NCBI RefSeq assembly: GCF_051020975.1
Contig: NW_027478160.1
Coordinates: 2,936,001-3,000,000 of the forward strand
DNA from: Osmia lignaria lignaria
Lineage: Eukaryota > Arthropoda > Insecta > Hymenoptera > Megachilidae
Direction: 5' to 3'
DNA length: 64,000 bases
Below, piece after piece: positions 62,862 to 64,000 of this stretch (positions are counted from its first letter, which is position 1; the number at the start of each line of letters is the position of its first letter). The translations under genes were made by a program, and so were the position numbers. The notes below the pieces were generated by a model. It searched no databases. It saw nothing but the letters and a program-made list of their open reading frames with translations, and had not been told where the DNA came from.

Positions 62862-64000
62862 TCAGATGCGTAGTTCTCGAGATATATCAAGATATTTAAA
62901 AGTTCCGAAGCCGCACCAACATAATAGAGATACAGAAACACCGTGGCCCCTTTCTTTGAGATAACTCTGCACTATTGCGAGCTGCAAATGCCACTTCCAG
63001 CTTAGCTGTGCAGAGGAAGAACAACAAGAAAAAGAAGTATCTCGAAATATGTCCGTCAGGCCCGTTCCTTTGAGCTGAATCTGCAAATATCTCGGAAACG
63101 AAGCGAGCTATGGCAAAATGTTAAGAGACGTTTTTTGTAGAGAATTATGTTTCCTACAATTTATGTTCTATGATATTTTTCGATCAGAAGCGTAGTTTTC
63201 GAGATATATCGAGATATTTAAAAGTTCCGAAGCCGCACCAACATAATAGAGATACAGAAACACCGTGGCCCCTTTCTTTGAGATAACTCTGCACTAGTGC
63301 GAGCCGCAAATGCCACTTCCAGCTTAGCTGTGCAGAAGAAGAACAACAAGAAGAAGAAATATCTCGAAATATGTCCGACAGGCCCCTTCCCTTGAGATAA
63401 ATCTGCAAATATCTCGGAAACGAAGCGAGCTATGGCGAAATGTTAAGAGACCTTTTTTGTAGAGAATTAAGTTTCCTACTTTTTATCTTATATGATATTT
63501 TTTGATCAGATGCGTAGTTCTCGAGATATATCAAGATATTTAAAAGTGCCGAAGCCGCACCAACATAATACAGATACAGAAACACCGTGGCCCCTTTCTT
63601 TGAGATAACTCTGCACTAGTGCGAGCCGCAAATGCCACTTCCAGCTTAGCTGTGCAGAAGAAGAACAACAAGAAGAAGAAATATCTCGAAATATGTCCGT
63701 CAGGCCCCTTCCCTTGAGATAAATCTGCAAATATCTCGGAAACGAATCGAGCTATGGTAAAATGTTAAGAGACCTTTTTTGTAGAGAATTAAGTTTCCTA
63801 CTTTTTATGTTCTATGATATTTTTTGATCAGATGCGTAGTTCTCGAGATATATCAAGATATTTAAAAGTTCCGAAGCCGCACCAACATAATACAGATACA
63901 GAAACACCGTGGCCCCTTTCTTTGAGATAACTCTGCACTAGTGCGAGCCGCAAATGCCACTTCCAGCTTAGCTGTGCAGAGGAAGAACAACAAGAAGAAG
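62862..64000. repeat. Start of the next 12-monomer copy, cut by the window edge
   Basis: Monomers 62862, 63184 and 63506 match 14250, 14572 and 14894. A partial monomer begins at 63828 and resembles 15216 at the point where the window ends. The CTATGGTAAAATG change near 63,755 is private to this copy. The array continues beyond the window. Confidence 0.88.

Larger units (their letters stand above)
1..64000. repeat. Satellite DNA array, 322-bp monomer, 198 complete copies
   Basis: The window is filled end to end by direct tandem copies of one 322-bp unit in a single orientation. Every copy carries the same landmarks in order: a T6 run followed by TGATCA, GCGTAGTT, a CGAGATAT motif, TTCCGAAG, CACCAACATAATAG, CCGTGGCC, TTGAGATAA, a GAA/CAA-rich tract, TATCTCGAAATATG, a second TTGAGATAA-like block, and GCTATGGCAAAATG. 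Anchors run from 84 to 63,828, and the total is only 12 bases short of 198 x 322. No foreign sequence interrupts it. Such arrays are characteristic of eukaryotic heterochromatin, often centromeric; that location is inferred, not shown. The array extends beyond both window edges. Confidence 0.98.

Noticed and set aside
84..63730. About 190 short open frames on the minus strand, mostly 74 codons, as protein genes
   Set aside because: They repeat every 322 bases with the monomer, differ mainly by amino-acid-changing substitutions, show no recognisable domain or translation signal, and are broken in several copies. Monomer length is not a multiple of three, so no larger protein can result.
1..64000. 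CRISPR array
   Set aside because: The repeat is 322 bases with no unique spacers between copies, and the variation is scattered through the unit.
1..64000. Tandem copies of a ribosomal or other structural RNA gene
   Set aside because: No conserved rRNA, 5S, tRNA or snRNA sequence is recognisable, and the unit is too short and too AT-rich for an rDNA repeat.
1..64000. Transposable element or its terminal repeats
   Set aside because: No terminal inverted repeats, long terminal repeats, target-site duplications or transposase/reverse-transcriptase fragments are visible. The short inverted decamers are internal to the satellite unit.
1..64000. Species or lineage assignment
   Set aside because: ATATCTCG-rich, AT-leaning satellites gave me an impression of arthropod DNA, but that is memory of style, not a match. 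A search of satellite and genome databases with the consensus would decide it.

Overview
The whole 64,000-base window is one uninterrupted, head-to-tail satellite DNA array. The monomer is 322 bp, about 39% GC (127 of 322 bases hand-counted in the monomer at 1371-1692). Taking the TCA of the TGATCA motif as anchor, the first copy is at 84 and the last at 63,828, which makes 198 complete monomers plus partial ones at 1-83 and 63,828-64,000. The summed length is only 12 bases short of 198 x 322. Ten short monomers explain that exactly: seven lacking 1 base at one fixed site, two lacking 2 bases, and one lacking 1 base elsewhere. I saw no insertion, transposon, unrelated spacer, inversion, RNA gene or credible protein gene. 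The short open frames repeated in every monomer are products of repeat homogeneity.

An array of this kind indicates nuclear eukaryotic DNA, most likely centromeric or pericentromeric heterochromatin. CpG is close to its expected frequency in the monomer, which argues against a heavily CpG-methylated genome such as a vertebrate's and fits many invertebrates. I cannot name the species.

Layout: monomers fall into recognisable variants that recur in fixed orders, giving higher-order repeats (HORs) whose length changes along the array. 1-9,097: 8-monomer HOR, 2,575 bp. 9,098-22,616: HOR of 11-12 monomers (3.54-3.86 kb), with a nested 4-monomer duplication at 18,758-21,328. 22,617-25,836: 4-monomer HOR (1,288 bp). 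25,837-28,412: 3-monomer HOR (966 bp). 28,413-36,462: mixed 5-, 7-, 9- and 12-monomer spacings, including a displaced copy of the trimer. 36,463-43,546: 9-monomer HOR (2,898 bp). 43,547-59,963: return of the 8-monomer family (2,574 bp), with local 3-, 2- and 5-monomer duplications. 59,964-64,000: return of the 12-monomer family, shortened to 9 monomers.

So the order '8-monomer family then 12-monomer family' appears twice, about 50 kb apart, a macro-repeat above the HOR level. Several monomers are visible mosaics of two variants and mark probable unequal-exchange or gene-conversion junctions. Inside the monomer I see an older direct duplication (about 112-126 bp apart), four copies of an ATATCTCG/CGAGATAT octamer at regular spacing, a (GAA)/(CAA) mirror tract, a short hairpin and a variant-specific 10-bp palindrome.
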